Source of the DNA: Candidatus Pacebacteria bacterium CG10_big_fil_rev_8_21_14_0_10_44_11
GTDB taxonomy: Bacteria; Patescibacteriota; Microgenomatia; UBA1400; PJMF01
Direction: 5' to 3'
Length of the DNA: 20,929 nt
Assembly: GCA_002772705.1 (NCBI GenBank)
Contig: PFDH01000022.1
Coordinates: 1 to 20,929 of the forward strand
Shown in pieces: positions 13,058 through 20,869 of the stretch. A program made the translations under genes and the position numbers. Below the pieces are notes generated by a model. That model did no database searches, was not told the DNA's origin, and saw only the letters and a program-made list of their open reading frames with translations. How positions within the stretch are numbered: position 1 is the stretch's first letter; every line of letters starts with the position of its first letter.

Positions 13058-13080
13058 GTTATTGGCCAAAGGCGATCCTG

Positions 13081-14139
13081 ATGCAAGATTATAAAGTTGT
13101 TCTCGAGCAAGAAATTCAGGGCATCAAAGAAAAAGTGAGTCAGGCCGATCTGCCTGACGAAATGCAGAACAAAATTAACAAAGAAATTGTGGCGCTGGAG
13201 CGTTCAGTGGCATTGGGCAGCTATGATGAAAAATACGAAATGGTTTCCCGCTATGTCGACTGGATCTTAAAAATTCCCTGGAAAAAAGAAACTGAAGATC
13301 ATCTGGACATTGAGTTGACCAAGCAAATTTTTGAAAAACATCATTTTGGCATGCAAGATGTCAAAAATCGTTTTCTTGAGTACGTTTCAATTTTAAAACT
13401 TCGCCAACAGCAGTATGCCGATCAAGAATTCCGGGCGCCAATCTTACTCTTGGTTGGTTTGGTCGGTACCGGTAAAACTACCTTTGCCTATTCTTTGGCT
13501 GAAGCGATGAAGCGAGAGCTGGTCAGAATTCCTTTTGGTGGCATGGGTTCGGCTCAAGAGCTGCGGGGTAGCACGCGGTTGCACCTAGAGTCCGAACCTG
13601 GCAGAGTAATCAAAGGTATCTGTGAAGTTGGCGTTCGCAACCCAATTATTCTGCTTGATGAGATTGATCGGGTGGCTAAAGAAGTCAATCGGGATATTAT
13701 GGGTGTTTTGGTTGAGTTGCTTGATCCGGCTCAGAATCAGGCTTTTAGAGACTTGTATATTGATTATCCTGTCAATCTTTCACACGCAATTTTTCTGGCT
13801 ACCGCCAACAATACCGGTGATATTGCCACTGCCGTCATAGACCGGATGGAAAAGATTTCGATGCCGTCATATACAGACGAAGAAAAAATTGTGATTGCCC
13901 AGCGCTACGTTTTGCCTGGTCTACTTGAAAAAGCTGGCCTCAAACCGGCGCAGTTTGTGATGAGCGATGATTTATGGCCACTGATTGTCCGCCCCTTGGG
14001 CTACGACATGGGTATTAGAACGTTGCAGCGTACTTTAGAGGGGGCGGTGCGCAAGGCGGCTCGGATTATTATTGAACGGGGTTACAACGAAGTGGTGCTC
14101 AATAAAGATAATCGAAAAATTTTCCTGCCTCAGTATTAA
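13081..14139 (+). CDS. Lon-type AAA+ ATPase lacking the protease domain
   Basis: A 352-residue protein matching the middle of Lon: helical segment (1-115, with WILKIPW and EKHHFGMQDVKNR), AAA+ module with Walker A GLVGTGKT (126-133), Walker B ILLDEID (190-196), the Lon-specific LLDPAQNQAFRDLYIDYP (213-230), sensor-1 Asn243, arginine-finger candidate Arg255 and sensor-2 GIRTLQR (311-317). It ends at the small helical domain. The N-terminal substrate domain and the Ser-Lys peptidase domain are absent, and the following frame encodes nothing similar. It is therefore an unfoldase or chaperone at most, perhaps working with a separate peptidase. It starts 23 nt after the LPQTG gene. Confidence 0.88.
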   Translation: MQDYKVVLEQEIQGIKEKVSQADLPDEMQNKINKEIVALERSVALGSYDEKYEMVSRYVDWILKIPWKKETEDHLDIELTKQIFEKHHFGMQDVKNRFLEYVSILKLRQQQYADQEFRAPILLLVGLVGTGKTTFAYSLAEAMKRELVRIPFGGMGSAQELRGSTRLHLESEPGRVIKGICEVGVRNPIILLDEIDRVAKEVNRDIMGVLVELLDPAQNQAFRDLYIDYPVNLSHAIFLATANNTGDIATAVIDRMEKISMPSYTDEEKIVIAQRYVLPGLLEKAGLKPAQFVMSDDLWPLIVRPLGYDMGIRTLQRTLEGAVRKAARIIIERGYNEVVLNKDNRKIFLPQY

Positions 14140-14212
14140 GTTGCCGAGCAACAATTTCGGGGGGCGTCTGTCAACTAAGGCTAATTTTCATCGCCTGTCG
14201 CCTGATAAGGTG

Positions 14213-14221
14213 TGATACGAT
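14213..14221 (+). promoter_or_regulatory. Extended -10 element of the uracil-DNA glycosylase gene
   Basis: TGATACGAT (TGn-TACGAT) ends 6 nt before the ATG at 14228. It is close in sequence to TGATACACT before the first Nudix gene and lies in the 88-bp gap after the Lon-type gene. No Shine-Dalgarno is present. Confidence 0.42.
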
Positions 14222-14227
14222 TTCAGT

Positions 14228-14854
14228 ATGGATAGCGCAGCATTACTCAAAGCTCTGTATCAGGAATTAGAGCAGGCAGTTCCACAATTACCCTTAGGTC
14301 AGACCGCTAAAGATATTGTCCCTGGTGAAGGTGCTGCCGATGCCCAGATCATGTTTATCGGCGAGGCACCCGGCTACCACGAATCGGTGGAGCGTCGGCC
14401 GTTTGTCGGCGTTTCCGGCAAATTTTTGCGCAAAACGATCACCGAAGTTGGTCTCGGGTCAGAACTGTACTACATCTCCAACATTGTTAAAGTCAGACCG
14501 CCTGCTAATCGCGATCCACTACCAGAAGAAATCCTGGCATTCAAGCCATTTTTGGATCGAGAAATTGAAGCTCTCAAGCCAAAACTGGTGGTCACTCTAG
14601 GCCGGTTCAGCATGGCCAAATTTTTGCCTGAGGTCAAAATCTCTCAGGTTCATGGCCGGATTCATCGCTTGCGTTGGAATGGTAAGATAATCTACGTCCT
14701 GCCGATGTTTCATCCGGCAGCGGCGCTCAGGGCAACCCGAGTCAAAGATCAATTTATTGAAGACATGAAAAAACTGCCAAAAGTGTTGCAGTGGCTCAAG
14801 GATCAGTCAGCCGCTCAACAACAAGTTGATCTGCTCAAGGATACGCTTTTATGA
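14228..14854 (+). CDS. Family-4-type uracil-DNA glycosylase without cysteines
   Basis: A 208-residue family-4-like uracil-DNA glycosylase, which removes uracil from DNA in base excision repair. IVPGEG (30-35), GEAPG (45-49) with RRPFVGVSGKFL (56-67), NIVKVRPPANR (85-95) and HPAAALR (162-168, His162) are family motifs. The protein contains no cysteine at all. The four positions that normally ligate the [4Fe-4S] cluster appear as Val18, Leu21, Val89 and about Phe105. The active-site motifs are intact, so an active cluster-free enzyme is the likely reading. It overlaps the next gene by 4 nt (ATGA). Confidence 0.88.
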   Translation: MDSAALLKALYQELEQAVPQLPLGQTAKDIVPGEGAADAQIMFIGEAPGYHESVERRPFVGVSGKFLRKTITEVGLGSELYYISNIVKVRPPANRDPLPEEILAFKPFLDREIEALKPKLVVTLGRFSMAKFLPEVKISQVHGRIHRLRWNGKIIYVLPMFHPAAALRATRVKDQFIEDMKKLPKVLQWLKDQSAAQQQVDLLKDTLL

Positions 14855-15654
14855 TTACGCTGCTCTATCTCATTCCGGTTTTTTCAATCGTCAGCGCCAT
14901 TGTGGTTTACCGGCTTAATGGCAAGCGCGAATTTCTAAAACTAGATTTAGTTCAATTTTTTTACGCTTTTATTTTGTCCCCCGTACTATTTATTTGGTTA
15001 AAAACTTTTTTATATTTTTTGCTTCGGGTTGAAGTCACCGTTTCACTTTCTAGCGGTCAATTATTTCTGTTTGACACAATTTTTAGCACTCTATTCTTAT
15101 ACATCTTTGCTTTCGTGGTCATCCACTCTCTAACAAAAAGCTTTAATCTGAAGCGAACAGTTGATCCGCTCTATAATTTATTTGAGGACTCTGAATTTTT
15201 TCATTTATGGCTAACTCACTTAATGATGTATCTGGGGGGGATGGTTTTGACCAGTGTCTTGGCGCTGCTTAATATTTGGTTTCCACTAGAAATTTCGTTG
15301 ACCACCACCGGTTTTTACTTTTTGTTTGGCTCGGGTTTTCTGTGCGGGTTTGTGGTCTTCTTACTGGCTTGGTTGTCAGATCCAAAACAAGAAGAGGCAA
15401 ACTTTATGCGACTGATGAAGTTAGCATTTGGTTTTTTCTTTCTGATCCACGTTGTGTTATATTTCGTCTTTAACCCTCCGTTTTCTGCAGCTTACGGGTT
15501 ATACTGGTGGAGTTTGAATATCTTCACTGCGCTGGTGATTTGTTCGCTGTTTTCGTATAAGTCAGAACGGGCAACCAGTTTTTTTGAGCAAATTTCACTC
15601 TACTTTAAGCATTCAAAGTGGGGAGAAAATATTCAGTTATTTAAACAAAAATAA
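14851..15654 (+). CDS. Seven-helix membrane protein of unknown function
   Basis: A 267-residue very hydrophobic protein with about seven predicted membrane segments (roughly 2-20, 32-58, 72-94, 118-141, 153-175, 188-207 and 217-235) and a soluble C-terminal tail. I do not recognise the family and see no catalytic motif. Charged loops include KSFNLKRTVDPLYNLFED (96-113) and SDPKQEEANF (176-185). Its ATG overlaps the glycosylase stop (ATGA), and RNase J follows after 20 nt, so the three are likely cotranscribed. Confidence 0.75.
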   Translation: MITLLYLIPVFSIVSAIVVYRLNGKREFLKLDLVQFFYAFILSPVLFIWLKTFLYFLLRVEVTVSLSSGQLFLFDTIFSTLFLYIFAFVVIHSLTKSFNLKRTVDPLYNLFEDSEFFHLWLTHLMMYLGGMVLTSVLALLNIWFPLEISLTTTGFYFLFGSGFLCGFVVFLLAWLSDPKQEEANFMRLMKLAFGFFFLIHVVLYFVFNPPFSAAYGLYWWSLNIFTALVICSLFSYKSERATSFFEQISLYFKHSKWGENIQLFKQK

Positions 15655-15674
15655 AATACTAGAAAGAAGAGGTT

Positions 15675-17339
15675 ATGTCAGATTTGCGGATTATTCCCTT
15701 AGGTGGGATGGGCTCGGTGACTCAGAACATGTTCATCTATGAGTATGAAGATGAAATGATGATTGTTGATTGTGGCATCGGTTTTCCCGACTCCTACATG
15801 CCCGGAGTAGACGTGCTGATTCCTGATACTAGATATGTATTTGAAAGTTTAGGAAAAGGCAAAAAAATTGCTGGCATGGTTTTTACTCATGGCCACGACG
15901 ATCATATTGCTGCCGCTCCTTATATTTTACATCGGTTGCCAGATTTCCCGATTTATGCTTCACCTTTGACAACATTATTTGCAGAACGGCGACTAGAAGA
16001 TGGGGGAATCTCAAAAAAGATTAACAAAGTCACAGATACTCAGCCAATTCACATTGGCAAGTTTTTTTCGGTTCGTTTTATTCCGGTGACTCACTCGGTG
16101 CCTGACACCAGGCATCTTTTGATTTCAACGCCTATTGGTAACATCTATCATGGCAGTGATTTTAAGTTAGATCCTAATCCAGTTGATCACCACTTGACTG
16201 ATTACGAAACGATTCAGAAAGTAGCAGCTGAAGGCGTTCACTGCATGTTGATTGACAGTTTGCGGGTTGAGAAGAAAACTAAAACCGAGAGTGAATCAAG
16301 CGTTGGCCCAGTGATTGACGGCATTATGGAGAAGACTCAAGGCAAGTTTATTTGTACCTTGATGAGTTCGCATATTCACCGGATTCAACAAGTGGTTGAT
16401 GCGGCTCATAAATACCAACGTAAAGTGGTTTTTATTGGTCGCTCAGTCGAGCAAAATGTCGACGATGCCATGCAACTTGGCGAGCTCAATATTCCTCAAG
16501 GGATGCAAGTTGACAAGCGGAAACACGATTCTTATCCGGATCATAATCTCTGTATGATTGTGGCGGGCAGTCAAGGTCAAGAGGGTTCGTCATTGATGCG
16601 CGCCATTTATGGCGACCACCCAATGCTGCAGATTAAACCGACCGATACGGTGGTGTTTTCGGCTGATGCAATTCCTGGCAATGAAATTGCTTATTTTGGC
16701 GCCATTGACGAGCTGTGCCGCAATAAGGTTCACGTTATTTATCCCGACATTGAACCCCGGATCCATGCGTCCGGCCACGCTTCGATGCCGGAGCAGCGTG
16801 AACTACTTAAGTTAGTTAATCCTGAGTTAGTGATGCCAATTGGCGGGGCTGATCGGCACCGCTTCATGTTCTTTGAGCACGTTGCCGAACCACTGGGTTT
16901 TGAGCCAGATAAAGTCTTGCTGCCAGGCTCTGGTGAAGTTTTGGCCTTTAATGGCAAAACGGTCAGAGCGGTTGAACGTTTGCAACTCCAACCTCAGATT
17001 GTTGACGGCCTTGGTATCGGCGATGTTGGTCCGGTGGTGCTCTCAGACCGGCGAATGCTCAGTCAAGCCGGCATTGTCACGGTGGTGATTCCCAAACGTG
17101 ACGGTCAATTTTTGCTGGAAAAAATTGAAGTGGTTTCCAGAGGCTTTATTTTTATGAAAGAAGCCGAAGAAGTAATTGAGTTTATTAAGCAAACCGCGGC
17201 AGAAATCGTCACCGAAGAGTCAAAAAAAAGAATTAAAAATGACGAGCTGAAACGGATCATTGAGCGACGATTGAGTAGAAAACTGTATAAAATCATTCAG
17301 CGCGAGCCAATGATTGTGACGGTAATTTTGCAACTGTAG
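15675..17339 (+). CDS. rnj: Ribonuclease J
   Basis: A 554-residue metallo-beta-lactamase/beta-CASP ribonuclease of normal RNase J length, acting in mRNA decay and 5' RNA processing. Metal motif THGHDDH (71-77; His72, His74, Asp76, His77), His141 in THSVPD and Asp163 in GSDFKLD are present, with a HASGHAS block further on. The N-terminal signature reads LGGMGSVTQN instead of the common LGGxGEIGxN. It has a Shine-Dalgarno (GAAGAGG ending 3 nt before ATG) and a TAAAAT/TACT string at the end of the previous gene that might be an internal promoter. Confidence 0.93.
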   Translation: MSDLRIIPLGGMGSVTQNMFIYEYEDEMMIVDCGIGFPDSYMPGVDVLIPDTRYVFESLGKGKKIAGMVFTHGHDDHIAAAPYILHRLPDFPIYASPLTTLFAERRLEDGGISKKINKVTDTQPIHIGKFFSVRFIPVTHSVPDTRHLLISTPIGNIYHGSDFKLDPNPVDHHLTDYETIQKVAAEGVHCMLIDSLRVEKKTKTESESSVGPVIDGIMEKTQGKFICTLMSSHIHRIQQVVDAAHKYQRKVVFIGRSVEQNVDDAMQLGELNIPQGMQVDKRKHDSYPDHNLCMIVAGSQGQEGSSLMRAIYGDHPMLQIKPTDTVVFSADAIPGNEIAYFGAIDELCRNKVHVIYPDIEPRIHASGHASMPEQRELLKLVNPELVMPIGGADRHRFMFFEHVAEPLGFEPDKVLLPGSGEVLAFNGKTVRAVERLQLQPQIVDGLGIGDVGPVVLSDRRMLSQAGIVTVVIPKRDGQFLLEKIEVVSRGFIFMKEAEEVIEFIKQTAAEIVTEESKKRIKNDELKRIIERRLSRKLYKIIQREPMIVTVILQL

Positions 17340-17347
17340 CGGGATGT

Positions 17348-17386
17348 AAAGATGTAGTATCTCTCAAAATAGCTTGCTACATCTTT
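17348..17386 (+). terminator. Hairpin after RNase J, possible terminator
   Basis: AAAGATGTAG (17348-17357) and CTACATCTTT (17377-17386) form a perfect 10-bp stem with a 19-nt loop, 9 nt after the stop codon. Only TTT at the stem end serves as T-tract, so termination is uncertain. mRNA 3'-end protection or an operator are alternatives. Confidence 0.5.
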
Positions 17387-17391
17387 CCTAC

Positions 17392-17420
17392 TTGAAATTA
17401 AGTGCCAAAATATGTTATAT
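17392..17420 (+). promoter_or_regulatory. Candidate ftsK promoter
   Basis: TTGAAA (17392-17397), 17-bp spacer, TTATAT (17415-17420). A second -10-like TATAGT lies at 17423-17428 and a TTGACT at 17432-17437, so the exact start is unclear. Any of these would leave a leader before ATG 17473. Confidence 0.4.
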
Positions 17421-17472
17421 CCTATAGTATATTGACTCTTTTTTGAGCTACTGGACAGATTGGAATAAAACT

Positions 17473-19632
17473 ATGGGCAGAAGAAGAAAAAAATTTCCGC
17501 TCAAACTCAGGATCAAACCAGATACACTCTATTCGTTAGTGGCTATCTTGTTGTTGGTGGCAGGGGCGCTGGTAGTTGTGTCTTTTTCTGGTGAGGGCGT
17601 GGTGCTTTCTAACCTCAACCAGTGGCTCGTCCACTATTTTGGGTTGGCCAGTTTATTTCTGCCCTTTGTCTTTGTTGCTTCTGGCTTGGTGATGTTTCAG
17701 ACCAAATGGGCCTGGTCAAAACCCCACGTCTTGCTCGGTTCACTGCTGATTATGTTTGGCATCATGGGCTTACTGCAAACTGGCGAAATTGGCCAACAGA
17801 CATTTGATAATTTGGGTACTTTGGTCACTGGTTATGGCTCAGTGGTTATTTTTGCTGCCCTGACCTTAGCCGGAATTCTGATTTTAACCCAACTTTCAAT
17901 TGGTGAAATTCTTGAATGGTTGGCCAAGGGTTCTGACAAGTCAGACAAAGATGATGCGGATCAGATTGGAGACAACAAGAAGGCTAGAGGCTTCTGGCTA
18001 CCAAAACTCAGTCTGCCGTTTGCCAAGCCAAAAGACTTCAGCATCAATCAACTGCAGGATGTTAGTGGTGACGCCGATGATCCGTTTGGCACAGCGGTGG
18101 CTGGTCATCAGCCTCAAGTGGCTCAGATCACTGAAACAGGCGGTGATGAGCTTGCTAGCCAGATTATGCGGCCTTCAGTTGCCCAATTGATTTGGGACTA
18201 TCCACCGCTGTCTTTGTTAGAAGACTCTGAAGGTGGCGAAGCTGATCGGGGTGACGTCAAGAAAAACGCCGCTACCATTGAGTACACACTCAAGTCGTTT
18301 GGCATTCAATCTTGGGTGCGTGAAGTCAACATGGGTCCATCGGTGACCCAATATGCCTTAGAAATTTCGCACGGCACAAAGTTATCAAAAGTGACGGGTC
18401 TGGCGACTGATTTAGCCTTGGCGCTAGCTGCTCCGACTGGCCAAATCAGAGTTGAAGCGCCGATTGCTGGCAAGTCACTGGTTGGGATTGAAGTGCCAAA
18501 CTACACCGCTCAATACGTCACCTTGCGTAAAATTTTGTCGGCGCCGGTGATGAAGAAGCACCCGTCAAAATTAGCTACCGCTTTAGGCATCAATGTGGCC
18601 GGTCAGCCAATCATCATGGATATTGCCAAGATGCCTCATGTTTTGATTGCTGGCGCGACTGGCTCTGGCAAGTCAGTGGCGATTAACTCCTTTATGATGT
18701 CAATTTTGTTTAGAGCCAGCCCAGCCGAAGTGAAGTTTATTTTGGTTGATCCCAAGCGGGTTGAGCTAACCAGCTATAACGACATTCCTCATTTGTTGGT
18801 GCCGGTGATTGTTGAGCCAAAAAAAGTTCTTTCTGCCTTGAAATGGGCGACCAAAGAAATGGACGAGCGCTACAAACAGCTGGCAGAAGTTGGCGTCAAA
18901 AACATTAATGGTTATAACGAGTTGGCGGGTCATGTGGCGATGCCAAACATCGTCATTGTGATTGACGAATTAGCCGATATTATGCTCTACGCGCCAGCCG
19001 AGGTAGAAGAGTGCGTGACCAGAATTGCGCAGATGGCACGGGCAGTTGGTATCCACTTGGTGCTGGCCACTCAGCGGCCATCGGTTGATATTATTACTGG
19101 TCTAATCAAGGCTAACATTCCGGCTAGAATTGCCTTTAACGTTTCGTCAATGATGGACTCACGAGTGATTTTGGATAATCCAGGCGCGGAGAAACTGCTG
19201 GGTCGGGGAGACATGCTCTTTATTCCCCCAGATCAAGCTAAGCCGATCCGGATTCAGGGCACCTATGTTTCCGATCTGGAAATTAGAAAATTAATCGACT
19301 ACATCAAATCTCAGGGACAGGCTCCACAGTACGAAGAAGACATCACTAGCAAATACGCCAGTCACTCGGCAGCCAATGGCGCCACTACGATTGCGGACGA
19401 GCGGGACGACTTGTTTGCCGAAGCCGCACAATATGCCGCAGCCGAGGGCAAGGGTTCGTCATCAATGATTCAGCGGCGATTTTCAGTTGGTTACAATCGG
19501 GCGGCACGGATTTTGGATCAGCTACACGCCGCTGGCATGGTTGGACCACAAGAGGGCAGTAAGCCCAGAGAAGTCTACACCACCAAGGTGATGGAATATC
19601 TGCGAACGATTGAGAATAGCTCAGATGTTTAA
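17473..19632 (+). CDS. ftsK: DNA translocase FtsK/SpoIIIE
   Basis: A 719-residue chromosome translocase that pumps DNA through the division septum. It has a basic N-terminus, four membrane segments (about 20-38, 55-75, 84-101, 121-142), a short acidic/polar linker, the alpha-beta motor with Walker A GATGSGKS (394-401), Walker B IVIVIDELADIM, and the C-terminal gamma winged helix (SSMIQRRFSVGYNRAARILD) that reads KOPS/SRS-type sites. Length is nearer SpoIIIE than E. coli FtsK. The frame is open to a TTG at 17443, but ATG 17473 gives the usual MGRRRKK start. It ends convergent with the Fic gene. Confidence 0.95.
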   Translation: MGRRRKKFPLKLRIKPDTLYSLVAILLLVAGALVVVSFSGEGVVLSNLNQWLVHYFGLASLFLPFVFVASGLVMFQTKWAWSKPHVLLGSLLIMFGIMGLLQTGEIGQQTFDNLGTLVTGYGSVVIFAALTLAGILILTQLSIGEILEWLAKGSDKSDKDDADQIGDNKKARGFWLPKLSLPFAKPKDFSINQLQDVSGDADDPFGTAVAGHQPQVAQITETGGDELASQIMRPSVAQLIWDYPPLSLLEDSEGGEADRGDVKKNAATIEYTLKSFGIQSWVREVNMGPSVTQYALEISHGTKLSKVTGLATDLALALAAPTGQIRVEAPIAGKSLVGIEVPNYTAQYVTLRKILSAPVMKKHPSKLATALGINVAGQPIIMDIAKMPHVLIAGATGSGKSVAINSFMMSILFRASPAEVKFILVDPKRVELTSYNDIPHLLVPVIVEPKKVLSALKWATKEMDERYKQLAEVGVKNINGYNELAGHVAMPNIVIVIDELADIMLYAPAEVEECVTRIAQMARAVGIHLVLATQRPSVDIITGLIKANIPARIAFNVSSMMDSRVILDNPGAEKLLGRGDMLFIPPDQAKPIRIQGTYVSDLEIRKLIDYIKSQGQAPQYEEDITSKYASHSAANGATTIADERDDLFAEAAQYAAAEGKGSSSMIQRRFSVGYNRAARILDQLHAAGMVGPQEGSKPREVYTTKVMEYLRTIENSSDV

Positions 19633-19798
19633 TTTGAAGTAAAGGACAAAAAATAATTTTTGGTTAAGAGATGCGATTTTTTTACAGAAACGCGTCATAG
19701 CGGCGCTGACTTGATCAGAAAATCCAGTTTGGTACCGTTTTGTTGAACACGACCTACATAATATATTGTATTCATCGCTAAGGTTGAAACAGGGATTG
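19633..19798. other. Convergent intergenic region between ftsK and the Fic gene
   Basis: A 166-bp gap between genes facing each other. It holds poly-T/poly-A runs (around 19653-19687) that could end transcription, weak short hairpins around 19694-19718, and a 26-codon frame on the minus strand (19695-19775) that is not supported as a gene. No clear strong terminator is seen. Confidence 0.4.
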
Positions 19799-20833
19799 TT
19801 ATTTTTCCGTTAATACGTAATAGGTGGCTTTCCCTTTCCCTTTTCTTTCAATCAACTTTAAATCGAGAAGCTTCTGGAAATCGAGTGTTCGGGTTGCTTT
19901 TGCTCGATCAGTCAGTTTTGCATAATCTCGATCCGAAATAAACCCCTTGTCCCGTATGAAATCAAGCAGGGTAATATGATACGGTTGTAGTTCAGTTCGA
20001 GGGGAAAGGGCGATTTGAGGTAACAGTTTCTGAACTCTCAAAAGCTCATCGATAATTCCTTCAGTAAAGTATTCAAGCCAAGTAGTAAAATCTATCTTTG
20101 CCGCCAATTCGTAATAATTGCCATATTCTCCAACAGTCTGAAAATAGTTAGTCACATTTTTGTTGTAATAATTTTCAAAACTAAACAAATTAAACGTATT
20201 TAAACCCATTGCTGCCAAAAGTACTTTTGTTGCAAGTCTGGTTGTTCTGCCATTTCCATCCATAAATGGATGAATAATTACCATTTGTTTATGAAAGATG
20301 CCAGCGAGTATAAGAGGATCAATAATTACTCTATTTTTGTTTACAAAAACAACAAGGTCTTGCAGTAACGGTTGCACATCTTTCATATCGGGCGGTAAAT
20401 ATACCACTTGACCTGTTCGGAGATCGTTTACTACTACGGGCTTTTGTCGTAAATGTCCAGATTCTAAGGAAGGAAGAAGTTTTTCAGTAACTTTTTTTTG
20501 AGTTGAGAGTATGAGATTATCAGATAGTTTAAGCGTATCTTTTGTTAACAGTTCTTGTAATGTTTTCAGTGCTTCGTTGTAATTTAACACTTCTTGTTCA
20601 CTTGAGCGTATGTAAGCTGGTTTTGATTTAAGAATTTTTTTGACCTCAGTTAAGGGGAGGGGGTTTCCTTCAATACTGGTTGAGGCATACGTTGAAACTG
20701 CTCTGGCAGTTCGCTCTAGTTCCAGAAGCACGACGTGAGGGAAACGCCGGGTATTGAGCTCTGAAATTAACGCATTGACACGTTTAATATTGGCAAGGAG
20801 CCTATTAGTAATTGTAAACAGAGGAGTAAACAT
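19799..20833 (-). CDS. Fic-domain protein with winged-helix C-terminus
   Basis: A 344-residue Fic protein, a family that usually AMPylates target proteins. The active motif HPFMDGNGR (188-196) is fully canonical with catalytic His188. An upstream STSIEGN (51-57) matches the inhibitory (S/T)xxxE(G/N) helix, with Glu55 the expected inhibitory residue and located N-terminal to the Fic core (class II). The C-terminal 60 or so residues look like a winged helix (ITLLDFIRDKGFISDRDYA) and may bind DNA. No antitoxin gene is visible, consistent with built-in inhibition. It is the only minus-strand gene; its ATG is 7 nt after a near-consensus promoter, predicting a leaderless mRNA. Confidence 0.93.
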   Translation of the reverse strand: MFTPLFTITNRLLANIKRVNALISELNTRRFPHVVLLELERTARAVSTYASTSIEGNPLPLTEVKKILKSKPAYIRSSEQEVLNYNEALKTLQELLTKDTLKLSDNLILSTQKKVTEKLLPSLESGHLRQKPVVVNDLRTGQVVYLPPDMKDVQPLLQDLVVFVNKNRVIIDPLILAGIFHKQMVIIHPFMDGNGRTTRLATKVLLAAMGLNTFNLFSFENYYNKNVTNYFQTVGEYGNYYELAAKIDFTTWLEYFTEGIIDELLRVQKLLPQIALSPRTELQPYHITLLDFIRDKGFISDRDYAKLTDRAKATRTLDFQKLLDLKLIERKGKGKATYYVLTEK

Positions 20834-20864
20834 TAGTCTTATTTTAGTCGATTATTAGTCGATT
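20832..20864. repeat. Three 11-bp direct repeats over the Fic promoter
   Basis: On the + strand the tandem units are ATTAGTCTTAT (20832-20842), TTTAGTCGATT (20843-20853) and ATTAGTCGATT (20854-20864), sharing TTAGTC at an 11-bp period; another TTAGTC is at 20874-20879. They cover the start codon, -10 and spacer of the Fic gene. One-turn phasing suggests repeated binding of a regulator on one DNA face. Confidence 0.7.
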
Positions 20865-20869
20865 GTCAA
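20841..20869 (-). promoter_or_regulatory. Near-consensus promoter of the Fic gene
   Basis: On the minus strand TTGACA (20869-20864), a 17-bp spacer and TAAAAT (20846-20841) give a perfect -35 and a 5-of-6 -10. The ATG begins 7 nt past the -10, so transcription should start at or one base from the start codon. Confidence 0.8.
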
